Shown: piece after piece, positions 23,901-35,785 of the stretch
How positions within the stretch are numbered: position 1 is the first letter of the stretch
How the letters are laid out: every line of letters begins with the position of its first letter
Assembly: GCA_021521415.1 (NCBI GenBank)
Contig: JAIQDT010000225.1
Span: 62,001 to 126,000 of the forward strand
DNA from: Bidens hawaiensis
Lineage: Eukaryota; Streptophyta; Magnoliopsida; Asterales; Asteraceae
Direction of reading: 5' to 3'
Length of the DNA stretch: 64,000 nucleotides
Position numbers and translations under genes: made by a program
Notes under the pieces: generated by a model
What the model was told of the DNA's origin: nothing
Databases searched by the model: none
What the model saw: the letters and a program-made list of their open reading frames with translations, nothing else

Positions 23901-24702
23901 GAGATTTAAGGACCAAACATACACAAGTGCATGTCCTTCCAACTGGGCAAATGACATAATTTTCAGCAAAAATAACTACTTGAGACTTTTCATTAAAAAA
24001 ATCCTTCTTTTAAGCTTCTTAAAAGCTTGAACTGAATAATCTTATCATATCTCTACACCATTAATCAACTTGCTCATGTTTTGACCAAAATAAAGTATTT
24101 ATGCAAAATTCATTATAAAATTCATTGAATCACTTAATTTTGACATAAAACACATTTTGTCATAAACAGTTGCATCACATAATCAAATCTTAATCATTCT
24201 TAACATCATCAAGAAAACAGACTGTACTAACATTCAATGTCTATTCTATCTTAACAACATCAGAAGATCAGATAAAGAACATATTTAAGTAACCATAAAC
24301 ATGTGATTACTCATGACATCAGACAAGCATTCGATTTCACCCAAACAGATCAAACTACTTATCATAACATCAGATCAGTTAACTTGATAGTCAAGAATTA
24401 TCATCAATTTCAAACAAATTGCACAGATAGTTACTTAAGCACCTATCAGTTAACTTCAAAATAGTGACATAATCAAAACATATTCAATCAACATTCAGTT
24501 GAAACATATTCAATATGTGTAATCCCTAATAAAATAATCAGTTATCACAGAGAGACACACATAGAAATTGTTAATTCACATAACATTTAACATACTCGGT
24601 AACATATTCAGCAACATATTTAGCAACATATTCAGCAAGTGTAACCTCTTCTAAAATATTCAAGTAGCACATAGAGGTACACAACCAAGCACACATCCTT
24701 AA
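20943..24702 (-). repeat. Element A spacer with CG-motif array
   Basis: Non-coding stretch between pol and the ORF3 promoter. From about 21050 to 22700 it is filled with TTRCYCGR-type words (TTACTCGG, TTGCTCGA, TTACCCGA), the same words that crowd U3 of the LTR. It also has local tandem repeats: a unit of about 66 bp at 21430-21590 and one of about 60-80 bp at 22370-22580. From 22700 to 24700 it is AT-rich without motif copies or ORFs of note. Element B has the corresponding spacer at 43810-47428. Confidence 0.75.
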
Positions 24703-27700
24703 TCAGATTTCATCAGAGTTGATCATCCCCAGGGCTTTCAAAAGAAAGTTGAACCTGGTTCGATCCAGTGGTTTGGTGAATAAGTCAGCCAAATTATCAC
24801 TTGTATCAACTCTTTGCATTTCAATCAAACCTTTTTCACTGCAATATCTGATGAAGTGATGCTGATTTCAATGTGCTTAGTCTTAGAATGTTGTACATGA
24901 TTCTTAACAGTAAAATATGCAGCAGTATTATCAATCAGAATAGGGGTGTTTAGGGAATTCCAACCATAATCCAGCATCTGATTTTGAATCCAGAGAACTT
25001 GTGCACAGCAGGCAGATGCAACAACATATTCAGCTTCTGCAGTGGAGATTGATACTGTAGTCTGTTTCTTGCATTGCCATGACACTAGCCTTTCTCCTAA
25101 AAACTTGCATCCCCCTGATGTTGACTTTCTACTCATATTGCATCCATCATAATCACTGTCTGTATATGCAATCAGATCAAAGGATTGGTTCTTTGGATAC
25201 CAAATTCCTAAGTCTGGTCTTCCCTTCAAGTATCTGAATATTCTTTTAATAACATTCATGTGGGAGACTTTTGGATTTGACTGGAACCTAGCACACACAC
25301 ACACAACAAACATGATATCTGGTCTTGTTGCAGTCAGATACATCAGAGATCCAATCTTGGCTCTGTATTCATGCTCATCAACTGACTCCCCCTTTTCATC
25401 AGCTATCATTTTTTCTTTGGTGTCCATTGGAGTTGAATCAGTCTTGTAATCATGACAGTTGAACTTATTCAAAATGTCCTGCACATACTTAGTTTGGTGA
25501 ATGAAGATCCCTTCAGCCTTTTGTTGAACTTGCAGCCCCAAAAAGAAGTTCATTTCACCCATGGAACTCATGCTGTACTTGGACTTCATCACCTCTTCAA
25601 ACTCCAAACACATATTTTCATTTGTAGATCCAAAGATGATATCATCAACATAGACTTGTAAAAGCAACAAATCTGACCCTTTTCTTCTGTAGAAGAGTGT
25701 CTTGTCAATGGCCCCCCTTGTGAAACCATTTTCAAGTAAATGAGTTGATAGCTCATCATACCATGCTCTAGGAGCCTGATGCAATCCATAAAGGACTTTG
25801 TTTAACTTATACACCCTGTTTGGATACATGGGATCCTCAAAACCTGGTGGTTGAGCCACATACACCTCTTCATCAATCTTTCCATTTAGGAATGCAGATT
25901 TAATATCAAGCTGGAATACTCTTATGTTCTTTGAGGTAGCATATGCAAGGAAAATTCTTATGGCTTCCAGTCTTGCAACTGGTGCAAACACTTCCTCAAA
26001 GTCTATCCCTTCTTCTTGAAGACATCCCAGTACTACAAGTCTTGCTTTGTTCTTAATCACAAAACCCCTTTCATCCCTTTTGTTTATGAACACCCATTTG
26101 GTTCCAATTGCATATCTGTCATGTGGCTTGTCTACAAGATCGCATACATGTAAATCTCTAAACTGGGCCAATTCCTCTTGCATAGCCTCTACCCAACTAT
26201 TGTCTTTTAAGGCTTGAGCAATATTCTTTGGTTCTAATTGGGATAGAAAGCAAGAGTAAAGACAGATGTTTGCTATCTCAGAATGACTCCTTGTGACTCT
26301 TTCATGCAAGTCACCAATGATATTTTCAGCAGGATGATTCTTTTCAACAGTAGGAGTTTGTATTATCATATTTGTAGACAAATTTGTGTCAAGATTTGAT
26401 TCATTAAGTTCAGGTTCTTCAATGATCAAATCAGCTTCTGCATCATGAAACTCTGGTGCTTCATCATTGGTTAGTCCTGAAGTAGATGCACCATTATTTC
26501 CCAGATTCAAGCTTTGAAACAAGTCTTGAAATCTTGCTGTGGAAGCATTCTCATCTTCATTTGATTGATTGAATGTGTCACTCCCATTCTGAACATGATC
26601 ATTTTGTACATTTGGAATGTCCTGATTGTTTACTTCCTCATCTTGTTCAATGGCATTGCTTGAGGAGCTTTTCACAAAAGCATATTCCTTTTCTTTTCTT
26701 GCAAACTTTTTCCACAATTCTTCCAAGTCCAGTTCTTTCTTCTTACTCTCTTCAACATGTGTACTGGTCTTGTAGAATGAATCATCAAAGTCTTTAGAAT
26801 AAATCTTGAATGACTTAATTAACTTTTCATGATCAAACAGCCATGTTGCACCACTGACTGTGTTGAATTGATTTTCATTAAAAATGATGTCAGATGACTC
26901 TATCACACTCATGTGATCTTTCACATAAACTCTGTATGCCTTTGAGTGAGTAGAATATCCAACAAAGAAACAATCTAGTGACTTAGTTTGAAACTTGTTC
27001 AAATAATCTCTAGTGTTTAATAGAAAACATTTGCAACCAAAGGGCTTGAAAAACTTGATGTAAGGCTTTCTATTATTGAAAAGTTCATATGGAGTCTTGT
27101 TATCCCTTTTGTTTACAAGTACCCTGTTCTGAACATAACATGCTGTATTGATTGCTTCAGCCCAAAAAGTGACAGGCAGATTTGCATCAGCCATCATGGT
27201 TCTGGCAGCTTCTATCAAAGTTCTGTTTCTTCTTTCTGCCACACCATTTTGTTCAGGAGTTCTAGGAGCTGAGAATTGTTGAAATATTCCTTTCTTTGTG
27301 CAGAATTCTTCCATAACTCCATTTTTGAACTCTGTACCATTGTCACTTCTCATCATTTTGACTTTCTTATTCAGCTTGTTCTCAATCATTGTAACACAAC
27401 CAATAATCAACTCAGCAGACTCATCCTTGGTACTTAGGAAATAGACCCAAGTATATCTAGAATAGTCATCAATGATCACCAGACAGTATCTTTTCTTTCC
27501 AATACTTGGCACACTCATAGGACCAAAAAGATCCATGTGAAGTAACTCAAGTGGTTGATCAATTGAATTGATGAGCTTTGTCTTATGAGTAGACTTGTGT
27601 TGTTTTCCCTTTTGACATGAGTCACAGTGATCATCAAACTTAAATTCTCTTGTAGGTAAACCAATCACATGTTCACCCTTGACCAGTCTATTCATGTTCT

Positions 27701-28499
27701 TTAAGTTTACATGACACAATTTCCTATGCCACAATTTTGATTCATTTTCTGTGGCTTTGGAAACAAAACATGCACCACCTCTTGAAATGGCTTCTTTCAT
27801 ATTTAACTCATATAAGTTGCCATTTCTGGGTGCCATCATCATAATCATCTCAGGTGGAATTACAAACTCAGGTTTTAAGATGAAGCAATGAGAATCATCA
27901 AAACTAACTTTGTAACCTTTATCACACATCTGTGATATGCTCAGAAGATTGTATTGAAGTCCCTCAACATGAAACACATTATCAAATGACACCTTTCCAT
28001 TTGTCAAGATTCCTTTTCCCACAATCTTTCCACCATTTTCATCACTCTCGAAAGCAACAGGACCTTCATATTTCTCTTCATAGTTCACAAGTGACCTCTT
28101 GTCACAAGTCATGTGCCTAGAACAACCACTATCCGTATACCATATATCATTCAATGGAGTGGCCTGTTCCTGAGAAGATGATCCATTTTCTTTCTCAATT
28201 ATGGCCATGAATGCCACATTTTCTTTCCTGATATCATCTGCAATGTCCTCTTCATGACTGCTCCAATCAAAACTTCCTTCATGTTGTGTAGTCACTGCCA
28301 CATTTCCTTGATTTCTGATCTGATTTAGATTTGCTGGAACAGTGTTGTTTGAAACATTTTGAATAGCTTGAAGGTTTTGATTGTTATTCATTTGAAAACC
28401 TTGATTCTGTTGCATACTTTGTTGTTGATTATTCATTTGAGACTGAAAGTTGTTGAAGTTTGGGTTGTAGTTGTTGTTGTTGAATCTTGGCTGATTTTG
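24703..28499 (-). pseudogene. Element A pol: protease, integrase, RT, RNase H
   Basis: One long open frame (28436-24825, 1,203 codons) holds nearly all of Pol. Protease has the DSG triad at residues 102-104. Integrase follows with an HHCC zinc site (HRK..H..C..C), DLFGP, SDNGTEF and [14 protein letters not shown], which give the DDE residues. RT shows QLDIKSAFLNG and YVDDIIFGST (residues 929-932 are YVDD). RNase H has YTDSDYDG and STAEAEY. A one-base deletion near 24860 shifts the end of RNase H; the natural stop would be at 24703. The frame is open backwards into gag except for a TAA at 28500, where B has a coding triplet. Gag and Pol are thus one polyprotein in this copy, with no gag-protease linker ORF. 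Confidence 0.92.
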
Positions 28500-29751
28500 T
28501 TAGTAATGCTGCTGACCTCTTGGTTGTTGATTCTGAAATTGATTTATCTGAAAATTTCTTGGTTGATTGCATTCTCTTGCAAAATGACCAGGTTGCTGAC
28601 AATTGTAGCATATTGCTTTTGACTTGTCAAACCCAATTATGTCATTAGGACCAGAGACCAGAGTTCTACCAGTTCTGTTATACAGCCTTCTACTTCTCAA
28701 ACCCAACATGGCAGCTTGCCATTTCAAATCCATGTCTTCTAAGTCATCTGCATCAATTTGTTCTAAGTCATCTTGAACCACACTTGTGTGAATCATGTTC
28801 TTTGCAACAAATGCATTATATGACTCAGTGAACATAGACAACAAAGCATGTGTGTCATTGTTTTGAACATGTCCTGTTACAAGGTTAGCAACATTTCCAC
28901 TAGACATTGAGGCATAGTCAGAATCATCAATTAGTTGCACATTGAACCTCTGCTGATTTCCTTGAGTACTTGTGCTACCCCCAATGAAAGATTTTGGAGT
29001 CACAACATTATGTTCAGCTGGTTCTTCTATGATGGGAATTTGTTGTTGGTTCTTTGTTGACAGGTTTCCCACAGGTGCAATCAATGCATTTGAAACATTA
29101 AAGCCTGGTCTATCTTCCTTAATCATTTCATTCTCAATCATTTCAAGTTCAGCAGCTTGAAGAAAACATACCACATCATCCAATTTCAATTCATTGAAAT
29201 TCTGCTTTTGAAGGATGAATTTGCAAGCAGTATACCATTCTTTTGGCATTGAGTTGAGTAACTTTGTATTCAAATCAAAATCAGTCATTACATACTCAAC
29301 TCATTCACAATACTCAGAAAACGTTCTAGTATTGATTTCAACCTTTCTCCATCCCTATATTTGAATCTTTCCAACTGTTGCTTCAATCTTTGCTTCTTTA
29401 TGTTTTTCAGTTCAGAGTTCCCTTCATACATCTCAAGGATGGCATCATACATTGTTTGGCAGTTGTGTGATGGGTAACCTTGGTCAGTATCTCCCACGAA
29501 AAACCTAGCTTAATCATAGCCAAGGCTTTGTCATCCACCTTTCTCATCTTTTCTCTTACAGCAGCAGTTGTAGTAGCATTAGCACCTTCTTCTACAGTAG
29601 TTTGCGGACCATTCTTGATGGAGTTCCACATGTCAATGTCATTGTAGCGTACGACTGCTTCAAAGAGTACCTTTCATTTGATAAAGTTTTCCTGTCCATA
29701 CAATCATGGTATCTTGTTAGTAGACACCTCTTGTTCCTCATATCCAGTCAT
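28500..29751 (-). pseudogene. Element A gag (broken)
   Basis: Starts at ATG 29751 (MTGYEEQEV). It includes a UBN2/retrotran-gag type capsid region and one CCHC zinc knuckle, CYNCQQPGHFAREC, coded near 28570-28612, followed by an Asn/Gln-rich tail. Breaks: TGA at 29704-29706, a frameshift near 29455, and a deletion of about ten bases near 29290 compared with element B. The TAA at 28500 separates it from pol. Gag would package the RNA in cytoplasmic particles. Confidence 0.85.
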
Positions 29752-30040
29752 TTTGAGAAATCAAAACATCAGTTTCTTTGATAAAAAGTTTTTCAAAAAT
29801 AATCAGATCTGAAACTGAATGCTCAGATCTGATGTGTCTGATGTGATTAGAACAAGATTTAGATATAAAGATTAAAACTTTAATTTAAACAAGGAAAAGA
29901 AAACACCGAAAATTGTAGATCTGGAAGAAAAATGAAGAACAGGGCTGCTGACGTCACAAATCAATCGAGCAGTGCCTGCTTACGTCATTCTTCTTCAAAT
30001 CTTCAATCAGCAACACTCTTTCTAAAAATAGCAGTATTTA

Positions 30041-30052
30041 GCTCTGATACCA
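30041..30052 (-). other. Primer binding site, element A
   Basis: On the - strand TGGTATCAGAGC lies two bases after the 5' LTR end. It is the usual plant initiator-methionine tRNA 3'-end complement. Confidence 0.92.
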
Positions 30053-30054
30053 CT

Positions 30055-31278
30055 TGTCAGGTCCCCTTATATGGTCGATTCAGCTGAGATCTTAATCAAT
30101 CGTGTCATAACTCACACAAAATTAATCGTGTTGACAAGAGAGTTAATGACGGGTTGCTATATTTAGAAAGATGACCGTTTGTTAAAGGCGGAATCAATAA
30201 CAAACATACGGTATATTCAAAGATAGAAGGCACACACAGGATTCACTCAAAAGATTTCTATTTATATAATGTTCATCATACAAACGGGGTAATCGATTTA
30301 GGGTTTATAGGGAATCCTAGGACAGCCGTCACACAAAATACTCTCAATTAATGTGTCGTGTGTAGTGTGTGTGTGTCTGTCTGCTGCCTGCGCCCCCTGG
30401 CGGCGTGCCATAAATATTTTATTTATAGGCCTGCCAACCTAGGACAGCTGTCATTCCTTCTAGAAACCCTATCCGATAATACATATTCAGATTACATATT
30501 CAAAAATAATACTAAGTGTAAAACAAGTCTTCCGGGTAGGCTTTTCATTAATCTTCAGTCTCCGAGTACGCAGTGTACTCGTCCTTCCTTCAGACTTGGT
30601 AAACATAGAAGTGTACTTGGGATCAGTTTCCGGGTAGACTTTACTTAAAGAATATTTTACCAAGTAAAATATTCACCGAGTAGACTTCAATCTTCTTGAA
30701 CTTATCAAACTTTGCCCGACAAATCCTTACGAGCAACCTTGTTCTTCTATGGTCCTGTTCGGCTCATTGTCATTGACTAACTTGTTGATAAGGCGTACTC
30801 GGGAGTACATACCTTACTTGAGCAGAACCTTACTCGATATAACTTAGAGATATTCCATTAACTCATCAAGTATACTCGGACCAGAATTATTAAAGAATAC
30901 CTTGCCCGGTCTTCCAATTACTTGGCTTCTTGGACTTGGTTAACCAGACCTTACTCGGATGAGTAAAATACTTGGTCTTGAAGAACAACCCTGCTTGACA
31001 AAGTGAACCTTGCTCGGAGATGCCAAATCAGTGATCCTTACTCGGGAAATCACTAAAAAGCATACCTTGCTCGGATATCCACTTAAGAAGACTATTTGAA
31101 GTAAACCTTGCTCGGAAGGCAAAATCTCGTACTCGGCTAAGTAAAAGCTTGCTCGGAGTTCCAAGGTGTGCTCGGATTCAATACTTAGCAGTTTCTGAGG
31201 AGGTTGAGAAGATTCCAATCTTCCATATCCTTCATTTAGGTCAAATCTCCTCATTTGGGTCAAACTCTTGACCCAACA
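30055..31278 (-). repeat. Element A 5' LTR
   Basis: 1224 bp, same length and termini as the copy at 14975-16198. A TATA box is present at 30420-30427. Differences from the other LTR are scattered point changes. Confidence 0.95.
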
Positions 31279-31283
31279 GTATG

Positions 31284-31721
31284 TATAAATCTTCAAATAT
31301 TGGTTTTGGTTATTGATATGTATCAATAATCTTTATATCCATGAATACAAGTGTCTCCAACATAGATTATGATATATTGATAATAAAAAATCAAATTGTA
31401 CAATGATCTTGGTTGGAAAGTAGTTTAATATATTAGAAAAACAGAGCTTTCTCTTTTAACATTACTCTTTGGAAATTAGTTTAATTGACTTTCCCTAAAT
31501 CTTATCTATATGCAACCAATCTATTTAATTTCCTCCTGCAAAGTCATGCACTTGGCCATTACACATCTTCTCCATCTTGTTTTTGAGAAATGAAAACAAC
31601 CACAATAGTATTATCTTAGAAGGATTTATTAATTATTATAATGTAAAAAAAGTTTTAAATTTTAATAATGAAATACTAAATAGTATAGCAATGATAAGAG
31701 GTAAATCAGGTCTTTGGCCCT

Positions 31722-31784
<63 letters not shown>

Positions 31785-33703
31785 ACTTGTAAGCACCTTA
31801 ATGTTGTTTTGAAATTACAACAAATGGACAGTGTTGTATTTGAACCATCATGGATGAAATATTAAATAACTAATTAGTAATTAATCAATTAAATATTCAA
31901 AATTAATAAACTACGCAATTAATGAATCTAAAGTAAAAAATTACATTGTATAAATTTATAAAAAGATGTTGATTTGTTTTCACACAAGATCGTCTTTTGA
32001 ATTTATAAAAATGATTTATACTAAAATTAAACCACATAGATATAGGTAAGTGCACCTATCGTATATGTAGAATAGTGATGGTAAGAACCAGGTATCGATC
32101 AAATGGACACAAATGTTTCTAATAATAAATCTTTGTTCTTATTTAACTCGGAAGTAATAATCATTAAATGTTGTTTTTTAAACTAAATCTTTTTTAAATT
32201 AATAGTAAAATCAATATATGAAGGTTACCATCTAAATCCAAATTCCGTTCAACTCTTCTTTGATGTTGCTTTAATAATATAAGATAGAATAATCCATCAT
32301 TCCTAAGTGAATTACCTTATGACATAAAAGAAATTAGAATGCATTTCATGTCTATTATGAAAATGTCAATTTAAGTAAGCATTTAGTTTTAGTGAAGTAT
32401 AAAGATTATGATTGACTTAGATTTCTCAAATACCAATTCTAACAACTTCGGGTGGTTATAGTTTAGTCACACAACTTCCCCTTGGTTGATTTAAGTAGAT
32501 TATAATTGCACATTCCTTTAACATATGATTTCTTTAACTAGCATGACAACCTAATCAACTGTATTAACCATTTTATTTCAGAATTACCAAAACTAGGAAA
32601 ATTGATCATAACTTGTATCTAATCTTTTCAAAGTACAACACAAGGAAATATGTTTTGGATAAAACATCAAGACATTCTTTTACCATTTCTAGTTTCCAAG
32701 AACATGAGTGAATCATGAATAAGTGTTAATCATAAATCTTAAATTAATGAATTATGATGACAAACATATCTTATCAAAGGATAATTGCCAAATAACCATG
32801 TACTTCATAAAAACTAAATCACATATTCAATATAATCATCAATTGGAATAAAGTTTCATCATAGATTTAGTAGTAAATGTAGGTTTAGCTCATGATGAGC
32901 ATGACAATGAACATCAAAGAGGATGAAGATAACAAACACATGATTAAACTAGAACAATCTAACCAATATGATGATAATGAATCTTACTTCTTCAATGGTG
33001 ATGGATAATGATGATGATGGATGATGATTATAAATGTCTCTAATTCTTCAAAATCTTCAACGGATCTTCAATTTAAGTATAAAGTGAGTGTTTTTAAGTG
33101 AGAAACTCGTCCAAACCCTCTCCAAGCACACTTGAAACAATGAGACATGCACTCTATTAATAGACTGACTGGAGGGGCTGAAACGGCCCCGTGCTTGGTG
33201 AAGCATGCCCCCCGTGTTCAGCTGTCTAGGTGCATTTAATGTTCAGTCAGATCGTATATACTGACTCACCACGGGGGCATGCTAGGTGAGACACGACCCC
33301 ATGTTGACTTCTTACGGGGGCGTGCTATGTGAGACATGACACGTGGATGTGTTTCTTGAGGCATGTCGCCATGTTTGCTTCATCAGATTTTGTCTTTTCA
33401 TCAGATTTTTGTCTTATCTTGGAAAGGTGACCACGTGGTATGTTTCTTGAGGCACGGCCCCGTGTTTGCTTTATAAGATTTTTGTGTTTATCTTGGAAAC
33501 ATGATCGTGGGGGTGTGCTGCTTGCAACATGGGGTAATGTTAGGCTGATTAAACACACTTTCTTTGATTTTATTCGTTTCTCTTTGTGTATCCATCGGAA
33601 TAAAACTGAAAATAGAAATTAACATAATAAGAGCTATTTGAACTAGATAATGTAATAAAAGATGATATTTTGGAGATTATTTGATGATTAAAAGATGTAT
33701 ATT
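31284..33703. other. Intergenic region with degenerate repeats
   Basis: AT-rich DNA without a supported gene. An (AT)n microsatellite lies at 31724-31781. A GC-richer block at 33160-33550 contains diverged direct repeats built on CACGGCCCCGTG-like words and GTTTCTTGAGGCA, probably an old LTR fragment. I found no coding region that identifies it. Confidence 0.55.
31724..31781. repeat. (AT)n microsatellite
   Basis: Uninterrupted alternating A and T, about 29 units. Confidence 0.95.
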
Positions 33704-34238
33704 TGTTAGTGCATGGTTTTGGTCGTCTCGAGTCTTTGTAATCGTTTGTAATTTATTATTATTTTAATATAAAGGCAATTTAGTAATTTCCTAGTTCTAT
33801 TCCTTATTGTAAAGGCTCATTCGTTAAGGATGTTTAACAAATGAGACCATTGTATTTAACTATGTTCATTCGTTAAGGATGTTTAACGAATGAATATCTA
33901 ATCATTATTATTATGTACCATTCGTCATGGAATGTTGACGAATGGGATATAGCGAATAAGTCATTCGCTATACCCATTAATATACTTATGTAATGAAGAC
34001 GAATGAAGGCCATTCGTTACGAAATGTGTAACGAATGGCATTCGTCTTCTATATATAAACTGATTTAGTCTACTTAATTTTACAAGTGTTTAACCTATTT
34101 CTCTCTAGCCGTTAATCTACCCATTTTGCTATACACTTCGTTCATTATCTAATACTCACATACACATATCAGATAACTAGATCCATTGATTAATCGATAT
34201 GAACTGATCAATCGAATTGAGGCTATAACTGTTCATCA
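33704..34238 (+). repeat. Element C 5' LTR with hairpin series
   Basis: 535 bp, starting TGTTAGTGCATGG and ending ATCA just before the PBS. It contains at least four hairpins built on ATTCG words, for example stems at 33865-33876 / 33883-33894 (TTCATTCGTTAA with its complement), and others around CCATTCGTCA and GCCATTCGTTAC. Confidence 0.85.
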
Positions 34239-34240
34239 AG

Positions 34241-34252
34241 TGGTATCAGAGC
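34241..34252 (+). other. Primer binding site, element C
   Basis: TGGTATCAGAGC two bases after the LTR, complementary to the plant initiator tRNA 3' end. It fixes the strand of element C as +. Confidence 0.92.
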
Positions 34253-34739
34253 TCAGAGGTTAGATCTTGTGTTTGATTTAAGGTATTTCATAATGAATTG
34301 ATTGAATAATTAACTGATTATTCATTAATTTTAGATTCGTTTTTAATTTTATCAATTTTAGCTAAATTAGCATGTTGAGATGTTAATTAGATGCTGAATT
34401 GATTGGGATTGGATTCGGAATTGGTATTGTGGTCTTCGTGATTATTGAATTGTGTTATTGTTATAGTTTGGAATGTATTTGGATTGAGTTTGTGTGGATA
34501 GGAAACAAAGGTTTCTGTTTTGGTGATTATTGGATTTTTGACTGGTTTTGATTTGGAATTGAGTGTTCGGATTAGTTTGGGTTTGTCCGCGAGATTGAGA
34601 CGAGCGATTTGAGTATTGATTTGTGTGATTTGGTTAAGACTTGATCGGTTAATCCATTGATTTGCGTTTGTCCAAAATATTGCTTGGATCTGGAAAAAAA
34701 TCAGATCTGAAACTCCATTGTTGAAGGTTTGAATGTTCA

Positions 34740-35150
34740 TAGATTCATTCGTTATAATGAATTCATTCATTCGCTACAAGATTGATAGTAATTCGTTATT
34801 AGGATCTAACTGATTCGTGCCACGTGTCAAAGTTGTTACAACAGAAACCTTATTTGTTATTGTAGCTTATTCGTTATCAGCTATTCGTGATAGAAACACA
34901 TTTGTCATTACTAATTCGTCACATTATTCGTCACAAATGCCCATTTGTGCCAAGATAATTCGTTACAAAATCATAAAACCATCCGTTACCACATTCGTCA
35001 TCCATGCGTTAAGCTATTCGTTTACTATTCTGGTGTTGATTTGTCATCATTGGATCTTCATTTGTTATAGTTATTCGTTATCATCATTGGTGAATACTGA
35101 GTGTCATTCTTCACTTCATTAGTACGTGATTCGTTAGTTCATTCGTTATT
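34740..35150 (+). repeat. ATTCGTTA motif array in element C leader
   Basis: Many copies of ATTCGTTA, ATTCGTCA and ATTTGTTA at irregular 10-30 base spacing between the PBS and gag. They are the same words that form the LTR hairpins. Confidence 0.65.
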
Positions 35151-35173
35151 AGATACCTTATTTCTGATACTGT

Positions 35174-35631
35174 CAATGTTGTAAAACTCGCTAGGCGGTC
35201 CCTAGGCGGCCAACCCCCTTGTAGGGAGTACTCGGGGAGGTTCGGCCTGTACTCAGAAATGATAAATATAACATAAAATAATTATTGGATATTATATATA
35301 TATATATTAAGATAAACATAATTCATGTCAAAATAAGCATAATTCATATGAAAAGAAAACATGATTCAAAAACAACATGTTTTGTTGTTATTTTTAATTT
35401 TTTACTAAAATACAAAAATAAAAAATAAAAAAACTAGAAAAAATAAAAAAAATAAAAAATTATGTCCGAGTTGACCTTGGAGGCCGAGTAATCCCGATTA
35501 CTCCGACTTGTGACTGAGTTGGACCTTTGGCGAGTAATTGTGTCCGAGTTGGGAAAATGCGGAAATGTTGATGTCCGAGGACCTTGGAATCGCCAATTCC
35601 AAGGCCTTAGAATCTGACTTTTACAACACTG
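35174..35631. mobile_element. hAT-type MITE, 458 bp, inside element C
   Basis: Left terminus CAATGTTGTAAAA, right terminus TTTTACAACACTG, and a perfect eight-base target duplication gatactgt at 35166-35173 and 35632-35639. The interior has CTCGGGG- and GGCGGCC-type words and an A/T-rich core, no ORF. It inserted into the leader of element C. Confidence 0.88.
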
Positions 35632-35785
35632 GATACTGTTCATCATCAATCCATTTCTCACTCATTCGTTAGCATCTTCAACCTATTCGTTCCATCCACT
35701 TGCTATTATTATTTACCTTTTGAACCTTTAATTTTCAAACTTGAACATTTATCACCTTAAACTTTCATTTTAATCTATACTTTGA

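Larger units (their letters stand above)
14975..31278 (-). mobile_element. Copia element A (Sirevirus-like), complete but inactive
   Basis: A full-length insertion of 16,304 bp bounded by LTRs of 1224 bp each and by the five-base target duplication gtatg (14970-14974 and 31279-31283). Read on the - strand the order is LTR, iMet PBS, gag, protease, integrase, RT, RNase H, a spacer of about 4 kb, ORF3, polypurine tract, LTR. Integrase before RT marks Ty1/copia. The large size, the post-pol ORF and the long spacer suggest the SIRE/Maximus branch. Coding regions carry several stops and frameshifts. By eye the two LTRs differ at roughly 15-20 positions, so insertion is fairly recent but not current. 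The element lacks the gag-protease segment present in element B. Confidence 0.93.
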
